From positions 180,339 to 244,338 of the forward strand of contig MEHQ01000823.1 in the NCBI GenBank assembly GCA_008828725.1: a stretch of DNA of 64,000 nt. Direction: 5' to 3'. Shown here one piece after another: positions 63,421-64,000 of this stretch. The notes beneath the pieces are model-generated. The model was not told the origin of the DNA. It saw only the letters and a list, made by a program, of their open reading frames with translations, and searched no databases. The position numbers were made by a program, and so were the translations under genes. How positions within the stretch are numbered: position 1 is the first letter of the stretch; every line of letters begins with the position of its first letter. The DNA comes from Saccharina japonica (Eukaryota > Sar > Phaeophyceae > Laminariales > Laminariaceae).

Positions 63421-63659
63421 GTGGGGGGGCAAAACCGTTTTAGACGAATGCTTCTTCCGTGGCACCGATTATTTCAACTAAATCCCGCGACGTGTGTCTG
63501 ATACTGCACGGCCGAACCACGTCAAGAGTCGCAACTGGGGGTTGCAAATAGGGAGTGCAAGTAGGGGTTGGAATTAGGGGTTCTCAATAGGGGTTGTAAT
63601 CAGGGGTTCAAATTATGGGTCCTCGGAAAAGTCTGTAACTGTGTTTCTTCTTTTTTTGC
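63421..63659. other. intron 11 start, GGGGTT short repeats
   Basis: 63535-63620 has repeated AGGGGTTG/AGGGGTTC motifs at 15-20 bp spacing, weakly telomere-like. No exon seen. Confidence 0.5.
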
Positions 63660-63947
63660 CTCTTTAGTCGTAACTCAGATCCGGGGTCACTAAGTAGGCT
63701 ATTCTTCCCCCCCTTCCCCACTACGGTACGTGCCTTGAATTTATATCGCGAGAAGATTTCATCACTTTCTTTCCTCGTCGACTTGCGTCGGATTCCGCCT
63801 ACCCACGCCTCGAAGATGCTCTCAGCAATTGCTTCCTTCTTATTTAAAAAACAAAAGTCAAAATCTCAACACCATGGGATTCGAACTTGGGTACCAATGC
63901 TAGTAGCGTTTGAAGCTGACCACTAGTCTATCGGGGCGACCGGGCAT
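63660..63947 (-). mobile_element. tRNA-derived SINE, best copy
   Basis: On the minus strand the head reads GGTCGCCCCGATAGACTAGT (A-box TAGACTAGTGG, one mismatch), then GTTCGAATC (B-box, perfect), then a body ending GTGACCCCGGATCTGAGTTA with an A/G-rich tail. Matches the 36.4-37.2 and 49.96-kb copies at the 3' end. Transcribed by Pol III if active; needs a LINE partner to move. Confidence 0.78.
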
Positions 63948-64000
63948 ATGGTGCACCACCACGACCGTAGTGACAATGGCCATGTCCATTCACACTTGGG

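Noticed and set aside
63421-63481. Gene end by read-through to the stop at 63479
   Set aside because: It would cut the AAA lid that all family members have, and a GT donor with correct position lies at 63421.

Overview
This is eukaryotic nuclear DNA, rich in transposons and microsatellites. It carries one recognisable host gene on the + strand, from about 34.95 kb to beyond the right edge. Introns of up to 7 kb, a stramenopile-style BCS1-like AAA ATPase, TTAGGG-type telomere-like DNA and abundant CAG/CTG and GTA/CTA microsatellites together suggest a brown alga (Phaeophyceae) or close stramenopile relative. That assignment is inference; nothing here proves a species.

Region 1-34.9 kb: no host gene is certain. 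It opens with the 3' part of a Ty1/copia pol gene. It then holds dispersed CAG-rich repeats, a Mutator-type (MULE) element with a perfect 9-bp target duplication (5.77-6.40 kb), a 1.37-kb zero-spacer palindrome (8.59-9.96 kb), an hAT-type MITE with a perfect 8-bp target duplication (10.48-10.89 kb), composite CTA/GC-rich satellites (11.5-14.7 kb), Tc1/mariner-type MITEs and foldbacks, a MULE-like element with a telomere-like core (26.28-26.71 kb), a two-unit diverged tandem, a copia fossil and several non-LTR 3' tails.

Region 34.9-63.4 kb: eleven coding exons of a BCS1-type AAA ATPase can be read one after another with matching splice phases, giving at least 623 residues from 1,871 coding nt spread over 28.5 kb (about 93% intron). 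The order is a membrane segment, a BCS1-type N-terminal domain, Walker A, Walker B, a low-complexity insert of about 225 residues, then sensor 1 and arginine-finger motifs. The gene runs off the right edge. Its introns hold about 21 full or partial copies of one ~255-bp inverted-repeat MITE family that I did not find in the first 35 kb. Several copies are themselves targets: small piggyBac-like MITEs sit at their TTAA site, and a solo LTR with a 5-bp target duplication sits in one. A 2.2-kb foldback with a perfect 9-bp duplication, itself carrying a TA-flanked foldback, lies in intron 1.

How it fits together: the exons and reading frame look intact, while the introns act as a landing ground for layered DNA transposons, SINEs and LTR remnants. 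An N at 36,694 sits between two near-identical 550-bp blocks at the mouth of the foldback, so part of intron 1 is probably an unmerged assembly overlap or haplotype join.
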